A DNA stretch of 64,000 bases from Lactarius indigo (taxonomy: Eukaryota > Basidiomycota > Agaricomycetes > Russulales > Russulaceae): NCBI GenBank assembly GCA_025766275.1, contig JAFKAC010000042.1, forward strand, positions 310,001 to 374,000, read 5' to 3'. The position numbers and the translations under genes were made by a program. The first letter of the stretch is position 1. Each line of letters opens with the position of its first letter. The notes below the pieces were generated by a model, which saw nothing but the letters and a program-made list of their open reading frames with translations, did no database searches and was not told the origin of the DNA. Of this stretch, positions 40,859-54,221 are shown piece after piece.

Positions 40859-43800
40859 ACCCGTCAGTCTGGGTGAGGGCTCTTCAATGTAATTCTGTAA
40901 TTGTGACAACATGCTATCGATCTATGCGAATTCCAGTAACCGTCTGTACGAATTACCAAACGACTGAAACAAATGCGCTGGTCGACTCTGGCGCAACCGA
41001 CAACTTCATCCGACCTAGCCTGGCAAAACGGGCTGGTATCCAAACACAGCCACTAGACACGCCCCGCAAAATATGGAACATAGACAACACGGAAAACAAA
41101 GCTGGGTTAATCACTCATTATGTTAACCTAGAAGTGAAAACACGGGGACAGATAAAACAGATGACCTTCCTAGTCACCGACCTCGGAAGCGAAGACATGG
41201 TGCTGGGCTATCCATGGCTAAGCGCATTCGAACCAACAATCAGCTGGGCCACCGCCACTATACACCCAGACATGCAGCCGGTGATATTAGCAACCACCGA
41301 AGCATTGCTAACAACAACCACCATTCGAGCCCTCATTGTGGCCGAAAAGGAAGATATTGTGCAAGAACTGGAAGAAGAAACGTTCGTTAAAGCCACCACC
41401 TCGACGGAGTTGGCCATACAGGCGAAACAACAACAAACGGCAGCAGTACTCCCTCGTGAATACGCAATGTTTGCCAAACTTTTCAACGAGCAGGCCTCGC
41501 ACCGCTTCCCCCCGGCAAGGCCGTGGGATCATGCCATAGACTTCAAACCATCCGCGCCGGCCGCTATCGACTGCAAGGTCTATCCTATGACCCAAAAAGA
41601 GGAAGGCGAACTCAAGGAATTTCTAGAGGAAAAGCTAAGACAGGGGTATTTACGCCCTTCTATCTCCCCGTACGCATCTTCCTTCTTCTTTATTAAAAAG
41701 AAGGACGGAAAACTACGACCGGTACAGGACTACCGGGTCATCAACTCCCACACTATTCGAAATCAGTACCCGCTGCCGCTAATACAAGATCTCATCCTTG
41801 ACCTCAGCAATGCCCATATCTACACGAAACTCGACATCCGGTGGGGCTATAATAACATACGCATTCGTGATGGCGACCAGGAAAAAGCAGCATTCAAGAC
41901 CAAATTTGGCCTCTTCGAGCCCACGGTCATGTTCTTCGGACTCACTAACTCCCCCGCCACCTTCCAGGCCATGATGAACCACATCTATCGCGACACCATA
42001 GCAAAGCACAAACGACTGGGCACCACCATACGCGTCTACATGGATGACATTGGTATCGCTACCCACTTTGATCACGACCTCGCGGCCCATGTGAATGCCG
42101 TCCGCGATGTCTTGCGCATCGCGGAGGAACACGACCTCTACTTCAAACTCGAGAAGTGCCTGTTCCATCAACCGCGGATGGATTACCTGGGGGTAATCCT
42201 TGAAAGGGGGGTGACCCGTATGGACCCTGTAAAAGTTCAAGGCATCAAGGACTGGCCAACGCCAACAAAAGTCAAAGATGTCTGATCATTCCTCGGATTC
42301 TGTAACTTTTACCGACTCTTCATCCGCGGCTTCGCAACTTACGCCAAACCACTTACCAAACTCACACGAAAAGACGAAGAATGGCGATGGACCAAGGACG
42401 AAGAGGACGCCTTCAACACCCTCAAACGCCTTGTAACCGAAGAACCAGTACTGGCACACCCGGTACTCCAAGACCCGTTCGAGCTAGAAGTCGATGCCTC
42501 CGGATACGCGGTGGGCGCAGTGCTACTGCAGCGAAAGTCTGACGGAAAACGACACCCCATAGGTTACTATTCAGCCACGCTCTCAGAGGCGGAGTGAAAC
42601 TATGACATTTACGATCTGGAACTACTTGCAATAGTCAAGGCCTTGCGAAACTGGAGACCGCTACTTGCGGGAGCCCCGCACAAAATCAAGATCTATTCGG
42701 ATCACCTCAATCTACAATATTGGAAGTCACCGCAAAAGATCAGTAGGCGAGTCGCAAGGGAAGTACTCGAGCTTTCGGAATACGATTTCAAAATTCACCA
42801 TATCAAAGGAAAGAACAACGGACGGGCAGATGCACTGTCAAGACGACCGGATTACGACCAAGGAGTGGAAGACAACAGTGAAGTAGTGGTCCTACCTCCC
42901 GAAGTCTTCGTACGAACCCTTAACACCGCCCGAACCTTCATCGCAAACCCAAATCTACTACAACCACGCCACCAACAAGACGAGGAGGTAATTAAGATGT
43001 GGGTCGACCCTTATCACCTCAAGAAGATACAAGGAGAATGGTACAAGGACGGCAGGTTCGTAATCACAGGGCCGGCATCGATTCAGCGTGTACTAATACA
43101 CGACCATCACGACTTGCCAATACATGGCCACCTGGGAATCGCAAAAACTCAACGCATCCTGGAGAGACACTACTGGTGGCCGCGGCTCCGGAGAGACGTA
43201 TATGAATACGTGCAAGGCTGCGCAGAATGCCAGAGGAATAAAGTCAACACAAGGCCCATACGCGCCGCGCTGCATCCCATCACGCCAATACTGGAAGCCA
43301 TGCCGTTCCACACGGTGGCGGTAGACTTCATCACCAAACTCCCCGCTTCCAAGGGGTACGACAGTATACTAACTGTCACAGACCACGATTGCAGCAAGGC
43401 CTCCATCTTCATCCCATGTCGAGAGGAAATCACCGCAGAGGAAACGGCGACTCTGTACGTCACCCATGTGTTCAAACGATTCGGGTTGCCGCGCAAGATA
43501 ATAAGCGACCGCGACCCCCGCTTTACGTCCAAGTTTACTAGAGAAGTGTGCCGCATTCTGGGGATCCAACAGAACATATCAACCGCATATCATCCGCGTA
43601 CCGATGGGCAGTCCGAACGAACTAACCAGTGGCTGGAACAGTACCTGCGTTTCTGGGTAAATGAGCGGCAGGACAACTGGGAAACTTATCTACCAATCGC
43701 CGAATTCGCGCACAACAACTGGCCACATGAACACACCAAAGAGTCGCCGTTCCAACTTTTGATGGGGTATAACCCACAAGCGGACTGGATGGATAAACCC

Positions 43801-45567
43801 TCTCCCATTCCACTTGCGACTGCGCGACTGACACAGCTGAAAGAAGCTAGAGACAACGCCCAACGCCTCATAAAGAAGGCGCAAGAGTCATGGGTGCGCA
43901 ACAAAGACACGCCCAAGTTCAGCATTAACGACCTCGTGTGGCTCGAGGGCAAACATCTTCGAACCAATCAGCCTACAGCGAAACTAGCGGCGCGACGCCA
44001 CGGACCCTTTCGGGTGGTGCAGGTGATGTCCCCTTACAACTATCGATTGGAGCTTCCCACGCAGTGGAGTATCCACCCAGTGTTCCACATCGATCTTCTC
44101 ACACCGTACAAGCAAACTTCCTTGCACGGAGAGAACTTCACACGACCACCGCCCGAACTGATAGACGGAGAAGAGGAATACGAAGTCGAGGCCATTCTAG
44201 ACACTCGGCATTTCGGCAGAGGAAGGCGCCTCCAATATTTGATCAAATGGAAGGGGTACCCAGACTCGGAGAATCAGTGGGTTAACAAAGATGACGTCTT
44301 TGCGCCGGAAGCACTCCGCCTGTATCAGGAAGCGCAAACCCACGGTAAAAGAAATAAAGTGGGAGTCACCAGGACAGAGGACAGTCATCCCCTCTTCCTT
44401 CGCTCAGCCATCACTCTCATGCCCACTTCCCCACTACGACATGTCACACAGGCACAACTCCTCGACTCCCTCGCAGAAGACGCCCGCGCCCTCCTGGCAG
44501 ACGACGACGACACCGAAGTTCCCAACACTCAGCTCACGCCATGGACACCTCTTACACCAGCAGAGGGGCCCATCACCGCACAAGAATGGATCAACGTCGT
44601 CACCAGATTCCCAGACCCGACGACCACCCCCGACGACGACCGAGCTGTCGTCCACGTCTTCCGAAACGATTGCGGCGAACGTGAACCCATCGCCGCTATC
44701 CCCCCAAGCGACGACCTCATCGGCATTCGCGGAGTTTTCCCGAGCAACGACCAGCGTTCAAGCGCTGATGGAGTACGAGTTGGAGGGTTGGAGGAGAGTA
44801 GTGGCGGCGTGGCAGAAGGAACAGTTGGACTCAGCAGCGGCCTGACTGAAGGAGATGCACGATCGACGGCAGCGATGGCGGCAGCTGAGGCTGGCCATGA
44901 CGACGAAGATTATTACCCGGCGAGACACACCTTCCTTCGAACGAAACGCGACCCTGATAATCCCCTCATCACGCCTTGGCTCGTCTACTCCGACGGGTCC
45001 CCCATGTATCGAGGACGTGTGCGCGTGCCTGGTGCCGCCGATCACCATCCGTTCACCGCCGCCGAGGACCCCGCGCATGTCATTGCGCCTGAAGGGTTCC
45101 GGGCGAACCGACGACCCCATCATATTCGATACCCCATCACCGGACCAGACGGAGTAGAGCGGGACGCGTCGCACGTTCAAATCATCAGAGGGGCGGACCC
45201 CCTCATATTAGGAGTTATACCGGGCTCGCCGCACGTCTACGGTAAGCCCCTTTACGCCGAACCTCACGTGCCCGCGGCACTTCGCCCCACGTATCCACAC
45301 GAGGACCTCGTCGTCTTCGAGGCGGACAAAATCACCGACCGTGCGCTCAACCGTATCAACGACGAGTCGCTCACCGCGGAAGTCACGCGCTTCCGCGCGG
45401 CCAGCTACAAGCTGGATCGACTTCGGGCAAGGGTGAGTCAACTCCGCGCCATGATCGAGTGCGCACAGGACGATCGACGCGACGCAATCTACCGCTTGGA
45501 GCGCGCCACCGCGCTAGAGCGCATTGCCGATGAACAGCGCGATTGGCCGGCTCGGGACTTTCGGTGA
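40828..45567 (+). pseudogene. pol: Gypsy E pol polyprotein with two TGA stops
   Basis: Same domain order as F: protease LVDSGATDNFIRPS, RT RVYMDDIGIATHF, RNase H LEVDASGYAVGAVL, integrase (AVDFITKLP, SDRDPRF, DGQSERTNQ), chromodomain YEVEAILDTRHFGRGRRL, C-terminal extension to RDFR. TGA at 42283-42285 (KDV-stop-SF, Arg in relatives) and about 42595 (AE-stop-NY, Arg CGA in F). Otherwise complete, so inactivation is recent. Confidence 0.88.
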
Positions 45568-45598
45568 GCCTGGGGTCTCACGCTAGAAAAGGAGGTGA

Positions 45599-46105
45599 TG
45601 TCACGTTTTGATTCATACCCTTACTGTACTGGTTGCAACTACGGCAGTAAGGTAGATTAGTTGCGGACTTTACTACGGTGATAGGGCAGCGTGATAGGTG
45701 ATACGGGTACGATAGCTGACTGATGACCGACGCCACTAGTATGGGTACTAGTAGTATTAGGATTCGAGTTGTTTCTGCGATACGTTGGATGCTACCTTAC
45801 TGTGACTCATAGCAGCGCTTGAAAGCCTGCTCGATGTGTATTTAAACTGTCTCGCAAAGACCAAGATACGCCATCTTGGTCTTCTTGAATCGCCACTTGT
45901 CTCCTCTTTCCTCTACTTCCCGCTTCTATCTAGCCGTCCGACTCCGCTCGTGACTCGAAGGACATCGTAGTTTGCCAGTATACCTCCGCGTATTTACCAA
46001 GGCAAAGGCTTGGACCTTCGCGTCTTCAAGTCGACACATTGACATTTCGCTAAGTAGTTACCGCCATCTGAGCTCAAGTCGAGCTAACGTCGTGGCGACG
46101 TTACA
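45599..46105 (+). repeat. 3' LTR of gypsy E
   Basis: 507 bp; preceded by GAAAAGGAGGTGA purine tract and a GTGAG...CTCAC stem. Followed by CCGAG. Confidence 0.92.
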
Positions 46106-47811
46106 CCGAGGAAAACAAACAAAGTCAAGAAGAAAGCGAAGGACGGGAGCCGAATCAGACAGAAACTAGTGGAGGAGCAATACAAGACTTCCTCATCGAA
46201 CGAGCTGAGTCTGCACACATTACAGAACCCGAGCCAATTCACATCCGATCACCAGCCATTATGGCAACGTTGACACAAGCTATGGAAGAAGTCACAATCG
46301 AAGAAGCGCGCGCAATACAAGAAGAGGCAAGAGAGATCCTCATGCCTATCAACCCCGACACAGGAATGCGAATGACGGCAGACGACGCCGCCATCTTTCG
46401 AGCAATAGGATCTGATTGAGGAGACCCTCCATCGGGATGACGACCCGCACTGGAGCTTCCCCCAGGGGTGGGAGGTCCAGGCGAAGATCCACCACCACCA
46501 CCAGGAGGAGGGATCCCATTCGACTTACGAAGAACTGAGCCACCAAGAAGACCACCCGCTGGACCGCCTGGGGGCGGCGGAGGCGGCGGAGGAGGAGGTG
46601 GCGGCGGCGAAGGCAATGCTGGAGGAGGAGGATACCATAATGAAAAATTAACCGGCGAGCCACCCTCTATTTTCAACGGAGACAGACTCAAAGTAGATCA
46701 GTTCCTAACGCAGTGGCACGTCTACTGGGGCATGAACCTGGATGCCCCTATCATGCGGAACGACTATAGGAGATGTCTCCTATTCTTATCCTACATCAAA
46801 GGAGGAGCAGTCAGCGAATGGGTCTTATCCTTCCTGAACTGGCTCAATCGACAGATACAACGCGGGATTAGTCCCTATACAAGAGACCTATGGGACGCCG
46901 TGGCAGATGGTTTCAGTCAGCGATTCGAGAACACGCTGGAACGAGAACAAGCACAAGCCATACTAAGAAAGGGCTTCAAAATGGTGGGAGAAGACATTGA
47001 TAAGTACGTCAATGACTTCGAACAGTTAGCACGGAAAGCTCATTATTGCCTCAATGAACCACAAACCATCGACCTTTTTACGTCGGGGTTGCCCAAGGAA
47101 CTATTCAAGAACGTGTTCCAGTTCGACGACCCGATTACATTCGACGACTGGAAAAGAGCCGTCCTCAAGAGACAGAAGAACTACATACACGTCAAAGCGA
47201 GGCTCAATGAACACAAGAACACCCTTCAACAACCAAAAAAGCAAAGTGTCAACGCAGGGTGGATGCTTCCACAGAACCTGCCACAGACCAACCCTTGGGC
47301 CATGGACATGTTGGCAGATCATGCCAAGGTGCGACTTGCAGGTTCAGAAGACATCGACTTCAACAAACTACCCCAATGCAACTGGCCGACGCCGCCCTTC
47401 CCACCAAGGGGAGGGCCCGGAGCAAGGGGGTGAGGCAGAGGGGGATCCCGACGGGACCTAAGGAACGTCCTTTGCTATAACTGTAACACCCCGGGGCACC
47501 TCTCACGAAACTGTCCATACCCAAGGATTCAGAGGCAGTGGCCCAACCCCCCTTCCAGCAGCAGAATGACCAAGACCGCCTGGCCACCTCAGCGGCCCGG
47601 ATCGCCAGGACCAACATCTCAGTATGAACTGTCGCTGCCGGGGTACGCAACACCAGTGCCCAGTGCGATGCCCACGCCACAAATCAATGCAGCAAAAACG
47701 GCAGGAGAACAAGCAAAGGAGTGGCTCGCACAGGTGGCCAACAGCACGGATGAGGTAAAAGACCTCATCCTTCAAGATCTATGGGGGAAAGAGGGTTTTC
47801 AGGGCGCCTGA
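46106..47811 (+). pseudogene. gag: Gypsy D gag, 3' part
   Basis: Continues 30038-30409. The MATLT segment is followed by a poly-Gly linker, capsid domain (FLTQWHVYWGMNLDAPIM) and knuckle CYNCNTPGHLSRNC. TGA stops at 46417, about 46436 and 47431, each at an Arg position in E/F. Ends FQGA then TGA after G-GGT-TTT. Confidence 0.82.
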
Positions 47812-50800
47812 ACCCGTCAGTCTGGGTGAGAGCATTAAAATGTAATTCTGTAATCGTGACAACGCGCTATCGATCTCTATGAATCCCAGTGACTGTCTGC
47901 ACGAATTACCAAACGACTGAAACCAACGCGCTGGTAGACTCCGGAGCTACCGACAACTTCATAAAGCCAGGAATGGCTTCCCGGGCAGGAATCCTGGTGT
48001 GGCCGCTGGAAACGCCTCGCAAAATATGGAACATAGATAACACGGAAAACAAAGCTGGGTTAATCACTCATTATGTTAACCTAGAAGTAAAAACACGGGG
48101 GCAGGTCAAGAAAATGACCTTCCTGGTCACCGACCTTGGCAGCGAAAGCATGGTACTGGGTTACCCATGGCTAAGCGCCTTCGAACCTACCATCAGCTGG
48201 GCGACAGCCACGATGCATCCGGACATGCAGCCAGTAGTACTGGCTACCACTGAGGACCTACTCACAGCACCCACTATTCGGGCCCTAATTATGGCAGAAA
48301 AGGAAGCGATCGTCCAAGAACTAGAAGAAGAAACCTTCACACGGGCCACCACCTTGACGGAATTGGCCATATCAGCAAAATAACAGCAGACGGCAGCTGT
48401 GCTACTGCCAGTATATGCGGAATTCAGCACACTCTTCAACAAACAAGCTTCACATTGCTTTCCTCCAGCACGGCCCTGGGACCATGCGATTGACTTCAAA
48501 CCATCGGCGCCGGCGTCGATCGACTGCAAAATATATCCCATGACACAAAAGGAGGAGGGGGAATTGAAGGAATTCCTCGACAAAAAGTTAAAACAGGGAT
48601 ATTTACATCCCTCCATTTCCCCGTACGCCTCTTCCTTCTTCTTCATTAAAAAGAAGGACGGAAAACTACGCCTGGTACAGGACTATCGGGTCATCAACTC
48701 GCACACCATTCACAACCAATACCCGCTGCCACTTATTCAGGACCTTATTCTCGATCTCAGCAACACCCACATCTACACGAAACTCGACATTCGTTGGGGC
48801 TACAACAATATATGAATCCGCGACGGCGACCAAGAAAAGGCGGCTTTCAAGACCAAATTTGGCCTTTTCGAGCCCACGGTCATGTTCTTTGGCCTTACCA
48901 ACTCCCCCGCCACTTTCCAAGCGATGATGAACCATATCTACTGTGACACAATCGCAAAACATGAACGCCTCAGAACTACGATATGTGTCTACATGGATGA
49001 TATCAGTATCGCCACTCATTTCAACCATGATTTGGCAGCCCATATACAGGCCGTACGCGACGTCTTGCACATCGCAGCGGAACACGACCTTTATTTCAAA
49101 CTCGAGAAATGCCTATTCCATCAGCCACGGATGGATTACCTGGGGGTAATCCTTGAAAGGGGGGTGACTCGAATGGACCCCATAAAAGTTCAGGGCATCA
49201 AAGACTGGCCGACACCAACAAAGGTCAAAGACGTCCGCTCCTTCCTCAGCTTCTGCAACTTTTACAGACTTTTCATCCGCGGCTTTGCGAGTCACGCCAA
49301 ACCACTCACCAAGCTAACGAGAAAAGATGAAGAATGGCGGTGGACAGTAGAGGAAGACAAGGCATTCAACACTTTAAAGCGCCTTGTAATAGAAGAGCCG
49401 GTACTAGCACACCCAGTTCTTCAAGACCCATTTGAGCTAGAAGTTGACACCTCTGGATACGTGGTGGGAGCCATACTATTACAATGAAAATCTGACGGAA
49501 AACGACACCCCATAGGCTACTACTCAGCCACGCTTTCAGAGGCAGAGCAAAATTGCGATATTTATGACTTAGAATTGCTCGCAATAGTCAAGGCCCTGCG
49601 AAACTGGAGGCCGCTGCTCGCGGGAGCTCCACACAAGATCAAAATCTACTCAGATCATCTCAACCTGCAGTATTGGAAGTCACCGCAGAAAATCAGTAGA
49701 CGGGTTGCAAGGGAAGTACTCGAACTGTCCGAATACGACTTTGAAATTCACCACATCAAGGGAAAGAACAACGGCAGGGTAGACGCTCTATCAAGACGTC
49801 CAGATTACGACCAAGGGACGAGCGACAACACCGAGGTCGTCGTCCTCCCTCCCAAAGTCTTCGTAAGGACTCTCAACGTCGCGCACACTTTCATCGCAAA
49901 CCCAAACCTACTACAACCATGTCACCAACAAGACAACGAGGTGATCAAGATATGGATAGAACCCCACCGCCTTAAAAAGATAGAGGGAGAATGGTACAAG
50001 GACGGCAGGTTTGTAATAACTGGGCCTGCCTCGACGTACCGCGTACTAATACACAACCACCACGATCTGCCAATACACAGCCACCCTGGGATCACGAGGA
50101 CGCAATGAATTCTAGAGCGACACTACTGGTGGCCGCGATTGCGAAAGGATGTGTACGAGTACGTGCAAGGCTGCACGGAATGCCAACGAAACAAAGTAAA
50201 TACGAGACCCATACGAGCCACGCTGCACCCTATCATGCTGGTGCTGGAAGCCACGCCCTTCCAAACGGTCGCTGTGGACTTCATTACCAAACTCCCGCCG
50301 TCGAAGGGATACAACAGCATACTAACCGTCACGGATCACGACTGCAGTAAAGCCTTGGTCTTTATCCCGTGCCGAGAAGAGATAACCGCAGAAGAAACGG
50401 CAGCCCTGTACGTCACTCACATATTCAGATGCTTTGGATTACCGCGCAAGTGCATCAGTGACTGGGACCCTCACTTCGCGTCAAAATTCACTAGAGAAAT
50501 CTGACGCATTCTAGGCATTCAGCAGAACATATCCACGGCGTATCACCCGCGCACAGACGGACAGTCAGAGCGCACCAATCAATGGTTAGAACAATATCTA
50601 CGCTTCTGGGTGAACGAGCGACAGGACAACTGGGCTACTTATCTGCCAATCGCCGAATTCGCACATAACAACTGGCCACATGAACATGCGAAGCAATCAC
50701 CATTCCAACTTTTGATGGGGTACAACCTGCAAGCAGACTGGACGGACAAGCCATCCCCCCTTCCTCAGGTAACAGCGCGGTTAACGCAACTAAAAGAGGC

Positions 50801-52523
50801 TAGAGAGGACGCCCAACATCTCATGAAGAAGGCCCAAGAAGCGTGGGTCTGCAACAAAGACACGCCCAAATTCAAGATAGGAGACCTCGTGTGGTTAGAG
50901 GGCAAAAACCTTCGAACCAATCAGCCTACGGCGAAATTAGCGGCGCGACGCCACAGACCTTTTCGAGTGACGCAGGTGATGTCCCCCTATAACTATTGGT
51001 TGAAACTTCCCACGCAGTGGAGCATTCACCCAGTGTTTCATATTGATCTACTTATGCTGTACAAGCAAACCCCTTTTCATGGGGAAAACTTCACACGACC
51101 GCTGCCCAAGCTGATTGATGGAGAAGAAGAGTACGAAGTCGAGGCTATTCTAGACTCCCGGCATTTCAGCAGAGGGAGACGTCTCCAGTACCTCGTCAAA
51201 TGGAAGGGATACCCCGACTCGGAGAATCAGTGGGTCAACAAGGATGACATCTTTGCGCCCGATGCCCTTCGCCTGTATCAGGAAACACAAGCACACAGGA
51301 GAACAGTTAAAACGAACGAGATGGAAGTAGAGGAAAGTCATCCCCTCTTCCTCCGCTCTCTCACCTCCACTCTCATGCCCACTTCTCCGCTGTGACATGT
51401 TACCCAAGCAGCACTCCTCGACTCCCTCGCCAACGATGCCCGTGCACTCCTGGAAGACGATGCCGACACTGAAATTCCCGGCGCCCAAATCACGCCATGG
51501 ACTCCTCTCCGACCACAAGAGGGCCCTATCACCGCGCAAGAGTGGGTGCACGTCATCTCCAGATTCCCAGACCCCACGCAATACCCCGACAACGAACACG
51601 CCATCGTCCATGTTTTCCGAAATGAAGCCGGCGAGTGAGAGCCCATCGCAGCCATCCCCCCAAGCGACGACCTCATCAGCATTCGCGGAATTTTCCCAAG
51701 CAACAACGAGCGTTCAAGCTCTCCTGGAGTACGAACTGGAGGGTTGGAGGAGAGTAGCGGCGGAGTGGCAGAAGGAGCAGCTATACTCAGCCGCGGCCCG
51801 ACTGAGGGAGATGCGAGAGCGACGGCAGTGATGGCGGCAGCTGAGGCTGGCCATGACGACTCAGATTACTACCCGGCGAGACACCCCTTTCTACAAACAA
51901 AACGCGATGCTGATAATCCCCTCATCACACCCTGGCTCATCTACACCGACGGGTCCCCCATGTATTGAGGACGTGTGCAAGTCCCTGGTGTCGCCGAACA
52001 CCGTCCATTCACCCCCGCCGAAGACCCTGCGCATGTTATTGTGCCTGAAGGGTTCAGGGCGAACCGACGACCCCATCACATTCGATACCCCATCACCAGG
52101 CCGGACGGAGTAGAGAGAGATGCATCCCACATCCAGATCATCGGAGGGGCGGATCCCATAATATTGGGGGTCATACCGGGCTCGCCACATGTATACAGTA
52201 AGCCCTTCTACGCTGAGCCCCACGTATCGGCCGCTCTCCGCCCCCAGTACCTGCACGAAGACCTCGTCATCTTTGTGGCCGACAAGATCACTGACCACAC
52301 CCTCAACCGCATCAACAACGAGTCACTCACCGCCGAAGTCACGCGCTACCGCGTGGCGAGTTACGAACTCAATCGACTTCAAGCCCGCGTCAGCCAACTC
52401 CAGGTGATGATCAAGTGCGCACAAGACGACAAGCGCGACTCCATCTATCGACTTGAACACGCCATGGCGTTGGAGAGGATTGTGGACGAGCAGCGAGATT
52501 GGCTGCCGAGGGATTTCCGGTGA
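47781..52523 (+). pseudogene. pol: Gypsy D pol polyprotein, heavily interrupted
   Basis: All domains are recognisable: protease LVDSGATDNFIKPG, RT with VYMDDISIATHF, RNase H, integrase, chromodomain YEVEAILDSRHFSRGRRL and C-terminal extension. Stops near 48382 (CAA to TAA), 48815, 49487, 50106, 50503, 51394, 51637 and 51967. Most are TGA where E or F has CGA/CGN Arg. A degraded sibling of E and F. Confidence 0.85.
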
Positions 52524-52554
52524 GCCTGGGGTCTCACGCTAGAAAAGAGGGTGA

Positions 52555-53077
52555 TGTTACGTTTCGACTTGTATGGACTGGACCCTTACTGTACCAGTTG
52601 CAACTACGGCGGTAAGGTAGATTAGTTGCGGACTTACGATAGGTGATACGAGTATGATAGGAGATTGCGCGCTGATTGCTGACTGAGGACTATGCCACTA
52701 ATACTAGTAGTAGTAGTATTAGGGTTTGAGCTACTTACGCGACACGTTGGACGCTACAATACTGTGACTCATAGCAGCGCTTGAAAGCCTGCTTGACTTG
52801 TATTCAATCTGTCTTGTGAAGACCAAGATACGCCATCTTGGTCTTCTTGAATCGTCACTTGTCTTCTTCTCTCTTTCTTGCCTCTGTTTCTATTTCACCT
52901 CTGAGAAGTGTCCGACTTCGTCTGTGACTCAGACAGTACCGCTTGCCGGTGTACCTTCGCATATTCACCAAGGCAAGAACTTGGGCCTTCGTGCCTTCAA
53001 GTCATTGGACAAGCATATCGCTAAGTTGTTACTGCCATTTCGAGCTCAAGTCGAGCTAACGTCATGACGGCGTTACA
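52555..53077 (+). repeat. 3' LTR of gypsy D
   Basis: 523 bp, with several differences from the 5' LTR, and flanked by CCAAG. Preceded by GAAAAGAGGGTGA purine tract. Confidence 0.9.
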
Positions 53078-53506
53078 CCAAGACAAGGGGGACCACTAGA
53101 ATTTCCCCGTCTCGCCGACAAACCCCACCGACGACGGTGCTATCACTGCAATAGTCCCCACCACATCATACACGACTGCCCCACTAGACCGTGACAAGCA
53201 TGCCGACACTGCCAGAGCCAAGAACACCAATCCTACCGGTGCATTTTTCACCGTGCAGGAATGGTCACCGAAGTCATCACCACCTCCCAAGTGGACGAAT
53301 GCATTCAGCAGGCGATATCTACAGAGGCGACCACTTCCTTCACTGTTCTGGAACCACCAACAGTCGCTGCAGAAACTCAGGGGAGGTGGTGCGGACGATG
53401 CTTCCGCACCAATGCCGATCACGACGAAATTCGATGCCCCCAGTATGAGATGTGCCGCAAGTGTGGATGCCGGGTGTCACACCTCTGCAGGGGCGTGCGT
53501 CATTCT
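53078..53506 (+). pseudogene. pol: Gypsy C, part 3: zinc-knuckle array at the C-terminus of pol
   Basis: In one frame with a single TGA: CYHCNSPHHIIHDC and CRHCQSQEHQSYRC (both C-x2-C-x4-H-x4-C), then CGRCFRTNADHDEIRC (C-x2-C-x6-H-x4-C) and CRKCGCRVSHLC. It follows the C coiled coil (29495) once D is removed, so it lies downstream of the chromodomain rather than in gag. It probably binds nucleic acid; function unknown. Interrupted at about 53506 by a putative solo LTR. Confidence 0.65.
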
Positions 53507-54221
53507 GTAACAGATCCTGCCTAAGGCAAAGGACTCTGAGTTGGATCCCCACTGAGTGGAAGGACTCCTAAGGTCTTCTGTAACAGCTCCTATGCCGAGG
53601 TAGCTGAGTCTGTGGCAATCCTGTGCTGAGGTGGGAAGGTCCTTCTGTAACAGCCCCTTGTACTAAGGTGACTGAGTTGTATGGCAGTGGACGAGCTCAG
53701 AGGCCTAAGTCCAAAGGTCACGTGTCACTGGGTTGGCCAGTAAGACAGGAAGAAGGTAAGAGCGAAGTTTAAGGGGAAGCCTGCACAGAGGCTGAGAGGG
53801 GAATGACCCAAAGGGGATGAGGGTCAAGGGTCAAGAGTCCAGGGTCAAGGGCTTGAGTACTGAAGGGACTGAAGCACGCAAGGAGTCAATGGAGATTCAA
53901 CGCAGATGATTGATTAAGCCAAAGCTAAGGAGCTAAGGTGCACTACAGCGTTCCTTATATAGTACAGGGTTGTGCCTGAGCGCATAGTGCTACTGGTTGC
54001 TATAGATAGAGTGGTATGCTGGCAAGATGATGCTATCATCGTGTAGGATGGTGTCATGCCAGCAAAGCAAGAGAAGGGTGATCAAGAATAGCACAGAAGG
54101 TGCTAGAACAATCAGATAAGGAGAGGCATAGGTTCAAGAAGGTAACTACCAAGAAAGGGAATGGATCAGATAAGGGCAGGAAAAAGGAAAGATGGCAGGG
54201 AAGTCAGGGAAGTTCATGACA
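53507..54221 (-). repeat. Putative solo LTR of another family
   Basis: About 715 bp, TGTCATGAAC...CTGTTACA on the minus strand, with TATATAAGGAA at about 53950. Ends fit TG...CA, but no flanking duplication was found (CATTC versus CCGGG). Three copies of TCTGTAACAG lie near its left end (53504, 53577, 53645), so the exact edge is uncertain. Confidence 0.5.

Larger units (their letters stand above)
30410..46105 (+). mobile_element. Gypsy E: nearly intact element inside D, itself split by F
   Basis: 507-bp LTRs (30410-30916, 45599-46105) starting TGTCACG and ending CGTTACA, and a perfect 5-bp duplication CCGAG (30405-30409, 46106-46110). Without F and its duplication it is about 7843 bp. Only three in-frame stops were seen (40547, 42283, 42595), all TGA at a conserved Arg. 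Same subfamily as D and F. Confidence 0.92.
29496..53077 (+). mobile_element. Gypsy D: decayed element forming the outer shell of a three-level nest
   Basis: Two 523-bp LTRs (29496-30018, 52555-53077), TGTTACG...CGTTACA. Flanks are CCGAG (29491-29495) and CCAAG (53078-53082), a target duplication with one change. Internal sequence is 30019-30409 and 46106-52554; E is inserted between. D sits in gypsy C coding DNA. Gag and pol carry about a dozen stops, most at former CGA codons, so D is dead and older than E and F. Confidence 0.9.
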
